Below, piece by piece: positions 43,231 to 51,613 of a stretch of DNA of 64,000 nt. The first letter of the stretch is position 1. Every line of letters starts with the position of its first letter. The notes below the pieces were generated by a model that saw only the letters and a program-made list of their open reading frames with translations, was not told the DNA's origin and ran no database searches. Origin of the DNA: Bacteroidales bacterium (GTDB taxonomy: Bacteria > Bacteroidota > Bacteroidia > Bacteroidales > UBA932); NCBI GenBank assembly GCA_017480345.1, contig JAFVAU010000025.1, positions 156,793-220,792 of the forward strand, given 5' to 3'. Position numbers and translations under genes: made by a program.

Positions 43231-44715
43231 ATGGAAGAAAAATACATTGCCGCCATTGATTTGGGCAGTTCCAAATTCGGCATCTGCGTAGCGCGGATAA
43301 CCGGAGAGGACGTCCAGATTGTGTATTACAAGCAGACGCCCTCCGACGGCATCCGTTCCAGCATGATTGCCAATCCCATGAAGGCCTCCCAGAAACTGAA
43401 GGAAGCCGTCCAGGAGGCCGAGAAGGAACTCATGATCAAGATTCTCCAGGTGGTGGTGGGCATGCCCCGCAGCGAGGTGGACCAGGTGACCGCATCGGCC
43501 CGGGTGGAACGCTCCATGCCGGACGAATACATCACTTCCGAGGAGGTGGCCACCCTCAAGTCCATCGCCCTGGAAACTTATCCGCTGGACAATCCCGAAA
43601 AACAGATTATCTACGGGGCCGTAGCCCAGTCCTTCTCCATTGACAACGATATCCAACTGGTGGAAGACGATGTGGTGGGCACGCTTTCTTCCAGCCTGGA
43701 AGGCAATTTCAAGGTGTTCGTGGGCAACCGGACGGCCACCACGGCCCTGGACAAGATCTTCAACCAGCTGGGCATTGCCATCGCCAAGAAATACTTCCTG
43801 CCGGAAGTGGTGGCGCGCACCGTCCTCACGGACGAGGAACGCTCCAGCGGCGTGGCCCTGGTAGACGTGGGGGCGGGTGTAACGTCCGTCGCCATCTATC
43901 ACGGCGGCATCATGCGCTACTACGCTTCCATCCCCTTCGGCGGAAAGGTGGTGACCGGAGACATCCGGACGGAATGCTCCATCTCCGAAGAGCTGGCAGA
44001 AAAAATCAAGAAGCGCTTTGGCGCCTGCATGCCCGGGAAACTGGCCACTTTGAGCGAAAAAGTCCTGCAAATCCGCACCACCGACCCTTACAAGGAAGTT
44101 CCGGTGCGCTACATTTCCGAAATCATAGACTGCCGCTGCCGGGAAATTGTGGAAGCGGTTCTCTACTACATCCAACAGAGCACGCTGCAGAATAACCTGC
44201 GCAGCGGAATCGTCGTGACGGGCGGCGGAGCGGAACTGGTCAACTTCGTCACCCTCTTCAAGGAGATGTCCGGCTACGAGGTCCGCAAAGGCTATCCCCG
44301 CTTCATGTTCTCCGCCCCGATGGGCAGCGGTGTCTATACCACTGCGGCCACATCGGCCCTGGGCATGGTGCTGGCGGCCAAGGATGACCGGCTGCCGGAC
44401 TGCGTGAGCCAACCCCTGAAGGAGGAAGAAATTCCGGAGGAGGATATGGTGGACCTGGAGGTGACGGACGAGACGCCCGCCGTGAACAACATCACCGACG
44501 AGGAGATGGAAAGCGGAGAGACCGGCAATCTCATCTCTCCGGAAGAGTTTGGCGAGCCCGTGAAGAAGGAGAAGAAGAGCCGCACCGTGAAGGTAAAGAA
44601 TCCTAGTTTCATGAGTGTGGCCTGGAAAAAGATGAAGGACAGCATGAAAAGCGGTGCGCTCAAGATTTATGACGACGCCACCCGGGAAGATAACGAAAAC
44701 ATGGAGGAGAAATAG
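43231..44715 (+). CDS. ftsA: FtsA, actin-like membrane anchor of FtsZ
   Basis: 494 residues, longer than E. coli FtsA (420), as in other Bacteroidetes. Actin-fold nucleotide sites: AAIDLGSSKFGICVA, the ALVDVGAGVTSVAIYHGG phosphate-2 loop and VVTGGGAELVNF. The acidic linker (~400-455) and the basic segment SVAWKKMKDSMKSGALKIYDD near the C-terminus are the probable amphipathic membrane-targeting region. It anchors Z-ring filaments. ftsZ starts 2 nt after its stop. Confidence 0.95.
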   Translation: MEEKYIAAIDLGSSKFGICVARITGEDVQIVYYKQTPSDGIRSSMIANPMKASQKLKEAVQEAEKELMIKILQVVVGMPRSEVDQVTASARVERSMPDEYITSEEVATLKSIALETYPLDNPEKQIIYGAVAQSFSIDNDIQLVEDDVVGTLSSSLEGNFKVFVGNRTATTALDKIFNQLGIAIAKKYFLPEVVARTVLTDEERSSGVALVDVGAGVTSVAIYHGGIMRYYASIPFGGKVVTGDIRTECSISEELAEKIKKRFGACMPGKLATLSEKVLQIRTTDPYKEVPVRYISEIIDCRCREIVEAVLYYIQQSTLQNNLRSGIVVTGGGAELVNFVTLFKEMSGYEVRKGYPRFMFSAPMGSGVYTTAATSALGMVLAAKDDRLPDCVSQPLKEEEIPEEDMVDLEVTDETPAVNNITDEEMESGETGNLISPEEFGEPVKKEKKSRTVKVKNPSFMSVAWKKMKDSMKSGALKIYDDATREDNENMEEK

Positions 44716-44717
44716 TT

Positions 44718-45959
44718 ATGAGTATCGATTACAACAAGCCCATTGTTCCCACGGACTGGAACGACGAGAATGCCATCATCAAGGTGATCGGCGTAGGTGG
44801 CGGCGGATGCAATGCCGTCAACTACATGTACCGCCAGAATATCCAGGGTTGCAGCTTTATCGTATGCAACACGGACGCACAGGCCCTCCAATCCAGCGAC
44901 GTGCCGGTCAAAATCCAGATGGGGCAGAACGGCCTGGGCGCCGGAACGGACCCCACCGCCGGCCGTAACGCCGCCCTGGAAAGCCAGGACGAGATTGCCC
45001 GCAAGGTGCTGGACTGCGGCACCAAGATGCTCTTCATCACCGCAGGCATGGGCGGCGGCACCGGAACGGGAGCCTCCCCCGTCATTGCCAAGATGGCCAA
45101 GGAGCGCGGCATCCTCACGGTAGCCGTAGTCACCATTCCCTTCAAGAACGAAGGCAACGAGAGCCAGTCCAAGGCGGTGGACGGTATCCACGAACTGGAG
45201 AAGAACGTGGACAGCCTCCTCATTATCAACAACGAGAAACTCTATCAGTTCTTCGGAGACACCCTCATCCATGAAGCCTTTCCCAAGGCCGATGAAGTGC
45301 TGGCCACCGCCGTCCGCGGCATCATCGAGGTCATCAGCTGCCCCGGCTACATCAATGTGGACTTCCAGGATGTGTGCAAGATGATGCGTAACTCCGGCAT
45401 GGCCCTGATGGGCAGCGGCGAAGGGACAGGCAACGACCGCCTGGAAATGGCCGTCAAAGGCGCCTTCGAGAGTCCCCTCCTCAACGACTTCGATCTCAAG
45501 ACCGCCAAGAACGTTCTGGTCAACATCACAACGGGCAACAATGAGCGCGGAGCCAAGATGAGCGACCTGGAAAGAATTGACGAAATGATTACCCAATACA
45601 CCGGGGACGCCAACCATTTCAAGAAGGGAATTGTTTGGGACGACGACCCCGACTTCGGCGACCGGGTGCGCATCACGGCTATCGTGACAGGCTTTGAAAT
45701 GGACCTGGGCGGTCTGGGCCTCAACAAAGACCTGGGGAACCTGGTCATCATTGACGAGGACTTCCAGTGGGAGCAGCCCCAGCACCAGGGAGAGGTATCC
45801 ATCCCCGTGGGCGCCGAGACCATCAAGATTGGCTACAACAACTCCGACAACGCCAAGCACTTTGACTTCACCTCTGACCGCAAGCCCGTCCTGTGCGTGG
45901 AAACCGGCCAGAAGAAAGCGGAGCTGGAGAATACTCCGGCCATCCGCCGCAGACACTGA
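44718..45959 (+). CDS. ftsZ: cell-division GTPase FtsZ
   Basis: 413 residues. Tubulin signature GGGTGTG in TAGMGGGTGTGASPV (~113), the N-terminal KVIGVGGGGCNAVNYM loop and the T7 loop NVDFQDVCKMM. The C-terminal linker is short and the conserved tail peptide reads ELENTPAIRRRH. It polymerises at midcell and ends the dcw cluster, with a hairpin at 45970. No ddl, murF or ftsK is present in this cluster. Confidence 0.97.
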   Translation: MSIDYNKPIVPTDWNDENAIIKVIGVGGGGCNAVNYMYRQNIQGCSFIVCNTDAQALQSSDVPVKIQMGQNGLGAGTDPTAGRNAALESQDEIARKVLDCGTKMLFITAGMGGGTGTGASPVIAKMAKERGILTVAVVTIPFKNEGNESQSKAVDGIHELEKNVDSLLIINNEKLYQFFGDTLIHEAFPKADEVLATAVRGIIEVISCPGYINVDFQDVCKMMRNSGMALMGSGEGTGNDRLEMAVKGAFESPLLNDFDLKTAKNVLVNITTGNNERGAKMSDLERIDEMITQYTGDANHFKKGIVWDDDPDFGDRVRITAIVTGFEMDLGGLGLNKDLGNLVIIDEDFQWEQPQHQGEVSIPVGAETIKIGYNNSDNAKHFDFTSDRKPVLCVETGQKKAELENTPAIRRRH

Positions 45960-45969
45960 TTTGACCCAT

Positions 45970-45987
45970 TTCCCGTATTCACGGGAA
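45970..45987 (+). terminator. hairpin after ftsZ
   Basis: A 7-bp stem TTCCCGT/ACGGGAA with a 4-nt loop, followed by GGTTTTGATAAT, 10 nt after the ftsZ stop. The T-run is weak. Confidence 0.6.
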
Positions 45988-46012
45988 GGTTTTGATAATA
46001 TACACTAAACAA

Positions 46013-46046
46013 AAATCAACCCACGCAGTGATGCATGGGTTGATTT
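46013..46046 (-). terminator. terminator of gltX (bidirectional with ftsZ)
   Basis: A perfect 11-bp stem AAATCAACCCA/TGGGTTGATTT with a 12-nt interior. On the minus strand it is followed by TTTTTG, 20 nt after the gltX stop; on the plus strand by CTTTTAT, so it can also stop read-through from ftsZ. Confidence 0.85.
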
Positions 46047-46065
46047 CTTTTATGGGGCTATAGAC

Positions 46066-47739
46066 TTATTTCCGGCCCAGGCGCTCCGCCACGTCGCTCA
46101 TACGGCGGGCGAATTCCTTCCGGCCGATAAAGCTCAGGATGGCGGCAATGCCGAGTCCGCTGGCGGCACCCGTGAGGGCCAGGCGCAGGCTGTTCATCAC
46201 CTTGCCCATGGGGAATTCGTTCTTCTTGATATAGTCTACGATGACGGGCTCCAGGGCATCGGCCGTCATGGCGCCGCGGTACATGTCCAAGTCGTCAAAG
46301 CCGAACTCGGCCCCGGTGATGTACTGGCACACCTCGAAGCAGTTCTCGTAGTGATCCTCCTTCCAGAACTTGTCCACGTCCTTCTGGACATACTCCGCAG
46401 GGGCCACGAACAAGGCCTGGGCGCTCTCCCACATGTCGGCCACAAAGGTGGCGCGCTCCTTTACCAGTTCCACCACGGCTTCCACGTACTCACGCGTGAA
46501 AATGCGGTTGGCGAAATCGGCCCCGAAGCCTTCAAAGCTGGCACCGGCGGTGAGGGCGTTGCAGGGGCAGTCCACCACCTTGATGCCGTGACTTTCAAGC
46601 ACGGGGATAAACAGGTCCGTGAGTTCCTGCGTGGATTTGAGGCGGAGATATTCCTTGTTGTACCACTTGGCCTTGTCCGGGTTGAACTTGGCACCGGCTT
46701 TCTGCACCTTTTCCAGGGAGAAGGCCTGCACCAGCTCCGGCAGGGTGAACATTTCCCTGTCGTCTCCGGGATTCCAGCCCAGCATGGCCAGCAGGTTCAC
46801 AAAGGCCTCGGGGAAATAGCCGTCCTCGCGGTAACCGCGGGACACCTCTCCGGTCTCGGGGTTCTTCCAGGCCAGCGGGAACACCGGGAAGCCCAGTTTG
46901 TCTCCGTCGCGTTTGGAAAGCTTGCCGTTGCCCACAGGCTTCAGCAGCAGGGACAGGTGGGCGAAGCGCGGCATCGTGTCTTGCCAGCCGAAGGCCTCAT
47001 ACAGCAGATAATGCAGGGGCAGGGACGGCAACCATTCCTCGCCGCGGATCACCTCCGTGATTTCCATCAGGTGGTCGTCCACAATATTGGCCAGGTGATA
47101 GGTAGGGAGTTCATCGGCCCTTTTCCAAAGCACTTTGTCATCCAACGTATCCGTATTCACTTCCACATGGCCGCGGATGAGGTCGTCCATCTTGACCACG
47201 CGGTTCACGGGCATCTTGAAGCGGATGGTCCAGTCCGTTGTGGTTTCCAGGAGCCTTTTCACTTCCTCCTGAGGAAGGGTGAGGGAGTTGCGGAGCCCCA
47301 TGCGGGAAGCGGCGTTGTACATGAACGTCTGCCCGGCGGCCTCGGCGGCGGTGCGGCGCCCGCTCAGTTCATCGGCCGAATCAAACGCATAGTAGGCCCA
47401 GCCGGCAGCCACCAGCTGCTCTGCGTACTGGCGGTAGATGGGACGGCGCTGGCTCTGGCGGTACGGGGCATGCGGATGTTGGGCCGATGCTTCCTCCACC
47501 ACCTTGCCACTCTGGTCCACACCCTCGTCCGGAACGATTCCGCACCAGTTCAGGGCTTCGATGATGTACTGCTCCGCACCGGGAACGAAACGGTGGGAGT
47601 CCGTGTCTTCGATACGGATAATGAAGTCTCCACCCTTCTGCTTGGCATAGAGGTAATTATACAGAGCCGTACGTACGCCGCCCATGTGAAGCGGTCCGGT
47701 AGGTGACGGGGCAAATCTTACGCGTGTTCTTCTTTCCAT
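46066..47739 (-). CDS. gltX: glutamyl-tRNA synthetase
   Basis: 557 residues from ATG 47739, which puts MERRTRVRFAPSPTGPLHMGG at the N-terminus; upstream in-frame codons run into the promoter. Class I motifs: HMGG (variant of HIGH) and KLSKRDGD (KMSKS type). It is ~80 residues longer than E. coli GltX, as in other Bacteroidetes. Whether it also charges tRNA-Gln cannot be decided here. It has its own promoter and terminator. Confidence 0.96.
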   Translation of the reverse strand: MERRTRVRFAPSPTGPLHMGGVRTALYNYLYAKQKGGDFIIRIEDTDSHRFVPGAEQYIIEALNWCGIVPDEGVDQSGKVVEEASAQHPHAPYRQSQRRPIYRQYAEQLVAAGWAYYAFDSADELSGRRTAAEAAGQTFMYNAASRMGLRNSLTLPQEEVKRLLETTTDWTIRFKMPVNRVVKMDDLIRGHVEVNTDTLDDKVLWKRADELPTYHLANIVDDHLMEITEVIRGEEWLPSLPLHYLLYEAFGWQDTMPRFAHLSLLLKPVGNGKLSKRDGDKLGFPVFPLAWKNPETGEVSRGYREDGYFPEAFVNLLAMLGWNPGDDREMFTLPELVQAFSLEKVQKAGAKFNPDKAKWYNKEYLRLKSTQELTDLFIPVLESHGIKVVDCPCNALTAGASFEGFGADFANRIFTREYVEAVVELVKERATFVADMWESAQALFVAPAEYVQKDVDKFWKEDHYENCFEVCQYITGAEFGFDDLDMYRGAMTADALEPVIVDYIKKNEFPMGKVMNSLRLALTGAASGLGIAAILSFIGRKEFARRMSDVAERLGRK

Positions 47740-47759
47740 GGCAAATCCATTTAAGTCTG

Positions 47760-47790
47760 CAAATTTAGCGGATTCCGTGCAGAATTGCAA
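47760..47790 (-). promoter_or_regulatory. gltX promoter (TTGC - 19 nt - TAAATTTG)
   Basis: On the minus strand TTGC (47787-47790) is 19 nt from TAAATTTG (47760-47767), 20 nt before ATG 47739. Confidence 0.85.
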
Positions 47791-47820
47791 CGGTCACTTC
47801 TGCCGGCCCAGGTTGAAGTT

Positions 47821-47878
47821 CTTAGAGCATTGAATCTAAGCGACTTCTTGTGCAACATAAAATTTTTCCCTACCTTCG
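47821..47878 (+). promoter_or_regulatory. promoter region of the DUF4252-sigma operon
   Basis: TTGT (47848-47851), 19 nt, then TACCTTCG (47871-47878): one base off the -7 consensus, 55 nt before ATG 47934. Just upstream is an inverted repeat CTTAGA/TCTAAG (47821-47840) that could be an operator. No other feature is seen in the 194 nt between gltX and this operon. Confidence 0.65.
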
Positions 47879-47933
47879 TTTAACATTTGGGGGCTTGCTC
47901 CGTCTTATCTATGCAAGCGCTTGGTAGACTGAA

Positions 47934-48419
47934 ATGAAAAAAGTAATTATCGCACTGATTATCGCCCTTACGGCCGGCATGGACATGCAGGCGGGGACTC
48001 CGGCCAGAATAAGCCATCTGGTCCGGCAGTACAAAGGACAGGATGGCTTTGACGTGGTGAGTATCGGCCCGGTGGGGATGAAACTCCTGAAAGGGGCTGC
48101 CCACCTGTCCAAAGACTTGGATGCCGAAGACAAGGCAGCCCTGAAATCTTTTTCCGGCATCAAGAAGCTGGTCATCGTGGATTATGAGGACGCCAGCCCT
48201 TCCGTCAAGGCCCAGTTCAACAAAAAGGTGGAGAAAATCCTGAATGGGATGGAACTGCTCATGGAGGCCAAGGATGACGACGGAACGGTCAGCATTTACG
48301 GAGTGGAAGATGGAGACCGGCTGAAAGACTGCGTCCTTCACTGCCATGACGGAGACCTCATTTTCATAAAAGGCAGCATAGACTGGAGCCAGCTGGGTGA
48401 TCTCAAGGAGCTCAAATAG
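47934..48419 (+). CDS. DUF4252-family secreted protein (first copy)
   Basis: 161 residues. Signal peptide (~1-20), then a small alpha/beta domain typical of DUF4252: RISHLVRQYKGQDGFDVVSIGPVGMKLL, GIKKLVIVDYEDA, MELLMEAKDDDGTVSIYG, ending DLIFIKGSIDWSQL. There is no lipobox, so it should be free in the periplasm. Function unknown. It is the first gene of an operon with an ECF sigma factor, whose GTG start overlaps its stop by 1 nt. A paralogue follows at 49224. Confidence 0.8.
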   Translation: MKKVIIALIIALTAGMDMQAGTPARISHLVRQYKGQDGFDVVSIGPVGMKLLKGAAHLSKDLDAEDKAALKSFSGIKKLVIVDYEDASPSVKAQFNKKVEKILNGMELLMEAKDDDGTVSIYGVEDGDRLKDCVLHCHDGDLIFIKGSIDWSQLGDLKELK

Positions 48420-48892
48420 TGGAACGGAATCAGTTTCATACCGTCTGGCTCCCCTTGCAGGACCGCTTTTACCGCATGGCCTTCTACATGCTGGAGAGCG
48501 AGGCCGATGCCAAGGATGCCGTCCAGGACCTGTATCTGAAGCTCTGGAATCTTCGGGACAGTCTGGAGCTGATCCGGGAGCCCTCCGCCTACGGTGCCCT
48601 GATGCTCAAAAACCTGTGCATAGACCGCATCCGCAAGCGGAGACCGGCAGAGGAGCTCACCGACAGCCTGGCCGTCAACGCCCCGCCCGATGAGCAGCTG
48701 AGCCGGCGGGAAGAGATCGGAGCCATCACAAAAGCCATGGACAAGCTTCCCCCGGGTCAGCGAAAACTCCTGAAACTGCATGTCCTGCAAGGCATGTCCT
48801 ACGAGGAAATACAGAAAGAAACCGCCCTCAGCGGCCTAGACATCAGGGTTCAGGTGAGCCTGGCCCGCAAAAAACTCAAACAACTGTTATGA
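48419..48892 (+). CDS. ECF-type RNA polymerase sigma factor
   Basis: 157 residues, GTG start 48419 overlapping the upstream stop. Region 2 (~8-75: FYRMAFYMLESEADAKDAVQDLYLKLWNLR) and region 4 (~102-155: LPPGQRKLLKLHVLQGMSYEEIQKETALSGLDIRVQVSLARKKL) with helix-turn-helix are clear; there is no region 3. It directs polymerase to its own set of promoters, probably cell-envelope responsive. The downstream TM protein, translationally coupled by ATGA, is the likely anti-sigma factor. Confidence 0.92.
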   Translation: MERNQFHTVWLPLQDRFYRMAFYMLESEADAKDAVQDLYLKLWNLRDSLELIREPSAYGALMLKNLCIDRIRKRRPAEELTDSLAVNAPPDEQLSRREEIGAITKAMDKLPPGQRKLLKLHVLQGMSYEEIQKETALSGLDIRVQVSLARKKLKQLL

Positions 48893-49227
48893 AAGACCTG
48901 CATGAACTAGAAAAGATGAGCCTGGATGACCTCCAGCGGATTGGGGCCGATGAAAGCATCCCCGTCCCCGCCGACCTGCAGGTCCGCCTGCCTCGCAGGC
49001 CTGCCGCCCGAGGCTGGAGTATCGCCGCCGCAGCGGCCATCCTGCTGGGCCTGGGCTGGTGGGGGATGAATCGGCCCGAAGAGCCCGAAGACACGTTTGA
49101 CGACCCCCGACTGGCCTATGCCGCTGTGGAACAAGCCCTCTCCAAGATGTCCGGAACCATTCACGAAACAGCCCGGACCGTCTCTGAAAAAGAAATGCAA
49201 TTAGAAAAAATAAATTATTGGAAATGA
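48889..49227 (+). CDS. single-pass membrane protein, probable anti-sigma factor
   Basis: 112 residues. A cytoplasmic N-terminal segment (~1-42: HELEKMSLDDLQRIG..), one TM helix (~45-60, SIAAAAAILLGLGWWG) and a short periplasmic part (~62-112). No zinc HxxxCxxC anti-sigma motif is present. Its position directly after the ECF gene (ATGA overlap) and topology suggest that it holds the sigma factor at the membrane; this is inference. The stop overlaps the next gene by 4 nt. Confidence 0.65.
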   Translation: MKDLHELEKMSLDDLQRIGADESIPVPADLQVRLPRRPAARGWSIAAAAAILLGLGWWGMNRPEEPEDTFDDPRLAYAAVEQALSKMSGTIHETARTVSEKEMQLEKINYWK

Positions 49228-49712
49228 AAAAGATATATGCCATATTGGTACTGATTACCCTCAGCCTCACCGCCCTGGCCCAAGGAGGCCGCGAACTCTA
49301 CAGCAAATATTCGGACCTTCCCGGAATGGAGGCCGTCTACATCTCACCGGCCATGTTCCGCATGATAGGCAAGATTCCGGATGTGGAGTTGGGCGACGAA
49401 GACATCAACTTCTCTTCCATCATCAAATCCATGACGGGATTCTACATCCTGAATACCGAGAATCCCCAAGATGCCGCCGCCCTGCTTGCCGATGTGAACA
49501 AATTCATCAAGGCCGGAAAGTTTGAACTCCTCATGGAGGCCAAGAATGACGGTGAAGCGACGCGGATGTACACGATTGGGGACGAAAAAACCGTAACGTC
49601 CTTCGTGATGGTGTCTCAGGAAAAGGACGAGGTCTCCTTCATCTCCTTTGACGGAAAAATGGACCGGGAAAAGATGGGTGAGATGATTGCCAAGTCTGCG
49701 GACAAGAAATAG
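49224..49712 (+). CDS. DUF4252-family secreted protein (second copy)
   Basis: 162 residues from ATG 49224, inside the ATGA overlap with the TM protein; a TTG two codons earlier is less likely. Signal peptide (cleaved near ALAQ), then a DUF4252 domain: YSKYSDLPGMEAVYISPAMFRMI, MTGFYILNTENPQDAAALLADVN, FELLMEAKNDGEATRMYTIG. It is clearly paralogous to the first gene of the operon (shared LLMEAK core). The two flank the sigma/anti-sigma pair and may be its output or signal sensors. Confidence 0.8.
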   Translation: MKKIYAILVLITLSLTALAQGGRELYSKYSDLPGMEAVYISPAMFRMIGKIPDVELGDEDINFSSIIKSMTGFYILNTENPQDAAALLADVNKFIKAGKFELLMEAKNDGEATRMYTIGDEKTVTSFVMVSQEKDEVSFISFDGKMDREKMGEMIAKSADKK

Positions 49713-49755
49713 CCGTTGTTCTACAACTCGCTAAGAAATAAGAAATTAAGCAAGG

Positions 49756-49781
49756 CAACCTGGGCTGATTCGCCTGGGTTG
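49756..49781. terminator. hairpin between the DUF4252 and truB ends
   Basis: A 10-bp stem with two G.T pairs (49756-49765 with 49772-49781), loop TGATTC. It lies between convergent genes and probably serves both; neither side has a long T-run. Confidence 0.6.
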
Positions 49782-49824
49782 AATTGCGTAAAGTACTGAT
49801 TAGTAAAAGATTACAAGAATACAC

Positions 49825-50739
49825 CTACACCAGCAGGGCCAGGACTTGCTCCACGGTGAGGGCGTCTTCGATGCGGTAGGCGCCGCTGCGGGAGCGGATA
49901 AGGCCGCCCAGATGGGCGCCGGAGCCCAGGGCCTCGCCCAGGTCACGGGCGAAGGCGCGGATGTAGGTACCCTTGGAGCAGGCGATGCGGATTACGGCCT
50001 CCGGCAGCCCCAGGGCCGATGTGTCCGCTACATTGATACGGGAAGACGGTGACAGAGTCCGGGGGGCTTGTCCACCCCCGGACGAGGGTAGGGGGAGGGG
50101 CCCGCTGGCGGAGCCAGTGGGAGGGGCCGGAGTGGAGCGAAGCGAAACGGAGTCCCCCCGGACTCTGTCACCGTCTTCCCCTGCTGGAATGAAGTCCAGC
50201 AGTTCCAGCTCGGAAATGACGATCCGGCTGCGGTGAAGGGTCTGAAGGGCGGCTGCATCGATGGCCTCCGTGTTGCCGGCCTTGTACAGCTTGCGGGCCA
50301 GTTCGTAGGCCCTTACCCCGTCCACGCTCTTGGCGCTGAAAAGCGGAGCTACCTGCTCCTGCTCTCCCAGGAAGGCGGGCAGGGCGGCGCGGACGGCATC
50401 GGCCGATATGTGCTCGAAGGGGAAACGGCGGTCCACCTCTTTTTCCAGATCGTAGGAGGGAGTGGTGGCGCCGAAGCGGATGCGGGCGATATACTCCTTG
50501 TCGTGGTCCTGCAGCTCCTGCGCCCGCTTGCAGGCATTGCCGATACACACCAGCAGCACGCCGGTTGCCAGCGGGTCCAGCGTTCCGGCATGGCCCACCT
50601 TCAGGTTTTTCTTCCCGAAGTGCCTGATGGCTGCGTACTTGATCTTCCGGATAACATCGGCCGATGTCCAGCGCCAGGGCTTGTCCACCGCCAGCACAAT
50701 CCCGTCCGGATAATCCGCAATGTCCCGCGTGAAACTCAT
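49825..50739 (-). CDS. truB: tRNA pseudouridine-55 synthase with palindromic in-frame insert
   Basis: 304 residues from ATG 50739, four nt into rpiB. Catalytic motif GHAGTLDPLATGVL with the nucleophilic Asp, DKPWRWTSADV at the N-terminus, and CSKGTYIRAFARDLGEAL. Between the ELELLDFIPAG strand and LPEAVIRIACSKG lies a ~47-residue insert (about 187-233), rich in Ser, Pro and Gly and unlike TruB elsewhere. It is encoded by 50041-50179, a palindromic element with perfect 26-bp arms. The catalytic core is intact, so the enzyme is probably active. Confidence 0.94.
   Translation of the reverse strand: MSFTRDIADYPDGIVLAVDKPWRWTSADVIRKIKYAAIRHFGKKNLKVGHAGTLDPLATGVLLVCIGNACKRAQELQDHDKEYIARIRFGATTPSYDLEKEVDRRFPFEHISADAVRAALPAFLGEQEQVAPLFSAKSVDGVRAYELARKLYKAGNTEAIDAAALQTLHRSRIVISELELLDFIPAGEDGDRVRGDSVSLRSTPAPPTGSASGPLPLPSSGGGQAPRTLSPSSRINVADTSALGLPEAVIRIACSKGTYIRAFARDLGEALGSGAHLGGLIRSRSGAYRIEDALTVEQVLALLV
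50041..50179 (-). repeat. ORF-embedded palindromic element in truB
   Basis: The arms 50041-50066 and 50154-50179 are perfect 26-bp inverted copies containing GGACTCTGTCACCGTC. The 87-nt interior has a further stem, CCCGCTGG/CCAGTGGG. On the coding strand it holds CTCCGTTTCGCTTCGC, shared with the rsmH insert. All 139 nt are read in frame. Confidence 0.88.
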
Positions 50740-51167
50740 CGGCAGGGAATTTTGTCTATGCGGTTCTGGTGACGCCCGCCCTCGAAGGGAGTGTCCAGCC
50801 ATTCGCGCACGATGGCCGATGCCAGACGGTAGCTGATGAAGCGGGCCGGCAACACCAGTACGTTGGCGTTGTTGTGCTGCGCCACCAGATGGCCGATGGC
50901 CGTGCCCCAGGCCAGGCCCGCGCGGACGCCCTGGTGCTTGTTCAGCGTCATGGCCATTCCGTTGCCGGTACCGCAGAGGGCGATGCCCAGCTCCACCTCG
51001 CCGCTCTCCACGGCCGATGCCAGAGCGTGGGCGAAATCCGGATAATCTACACTGTCGGTGGTATCCGTTCCGAAGTTCACCACCTCTATGCCGCGTCCGC
51101 GCAGCATCTTCACCAGTTTGAACTTGTACTCCACGCCGGCGTGGTCGTTGCAAATGCCAATCTTCAT
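50736..51167 (-). CDS. rpiB: ribose-5-phosphate isomerase B
   Basis: 143 residues. It interconverts ribose 5-phosphate and ribulose 5-phosphate. Seen: NDHAGVEYK at the N-terminus, YPDFAH, the active-site CGTGNGMAMTLNK (usual form CGSGIGM), and the HNNANVLVLPAR strand. The LacAB/RpiB family also isomerises other sugar phosphates, but this size and motif set fit RpiB. The end overlaps truB by 4 nt. Confidence 0.93.
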   Translation of the reverse strand: MKIGICNDHAGVEYKFKLVKMLRGRGIEVVNFGTDTTDSVDYPDFAHALASAVESGEVELGIALCGTGNGMAMTLNKHQGVRAGLAWGTAIGHLVAQHNNANVLVLPARFISYRLASAIVREWLDTPFEGGRHQNRIDKIPCR

Positions 51168-51187
51168 GATTTTTCGTTTTTGTCTTA

Positions 51188-51195
51188 CAAAGGTA
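51188..51195 (-). promoter_or_regulatory. rpiB-truB promoter, -7 box
   Basis: TACCTTTG on the minus strand, 20 nt before ATG 51167. The -33 position reads TTTT. Confidence 0.65.
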
Positions 51196-51203
51196 AGGTT
51201 TAT

Positions 51204-51234
51204 TTGGCAATTCGAAAATAAATGCGTACATTTG
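51204..51234 (+). promoter_or_regulatory. rpsO promoter (TTGG - 19 nt - TACATTTG)
   Basis: TTGG (51204-51207) and TACATTTG (51227-51234) are exactly 19 nt apart, a full consensus match, 37 nt before ATG 51272. It partly interleaves with the divergent rpiB promoter. Confidence 0.9.
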
Positions 51235-51271
51235 CGGGCTAAAAATTTTATAACTAAAAACTCATTGCATC

Positions 51272-51547
51272 ATGGCAGAATATTTACAGCCTGAGAAAAA
51301 GCAAGAGATTTTCGCGAAGTACGGGAAGTCCAATAAGGACACCGGCTCTCCTGAGAGTCAGGTTGCTTTATTTTCCTACCGTATCGCTCACCTCACTGAG
51401 CATGTGAAGCAGAACAAGAAAGACGTGGCAACGCGCCGCAGCCTGCTCCGCCTGGTCAGTAAGCGTCGTCAGCTTCTGAACTACCTTCAGAAAGTGGACA
51501 TCGAGAGATACAGGGCTATCGTCAAGGAGCTGGGTCTCCGCCGATAA
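51272..51547 (+). CDS. rpsO: 30S ribosomal protein S15
   Basis: 91 residues, standard length. The [50 protein letters not shown] core is diagnostic of S15, which binds the 16S rRNA central domain. It is followed by a strong terminator (51570) and then pnp, the classic rpsO-pnp order. Confidence 0.98.
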   Translation: MAEYLQPEKKQEIFAKYGKSNKDTGSPESQVALFSYRIAHLTEHVKQNKKDVATRRSLLRLVSKRRQLLNYLQKVDIERYRAIVKELGLRR

Positions 51548-51569
51548 GCACAAGGATAGGAAACAAACG

Positions 51570-51603
51570 GGGGTACGGATGCAAGGCATCCTGCCCCTTT
51601 TTT
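51570..51603 (+). terminator. rpsO terminator
   Basis: A stem GGATGC/GCATCC with loop AAG, extended below by GGGG/CCCC, followed by six T at 51598-51603. Confidence 0.9.
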
Positions 51604-51613
51604 CGAAAAAAAG

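Noticed and set aside
42415-44412. 665-codon minus-strand frame opposite ftsQ/ftsA
   Set aside because: Antisense shadow of conserved division genes, with no recognisable domain.
50740-51231. Extended truB start reading through rpiB
   Set aside because: The extra residues are out-of-frame rpiB; ATG 50739 gives a normal TruB N-terminus.
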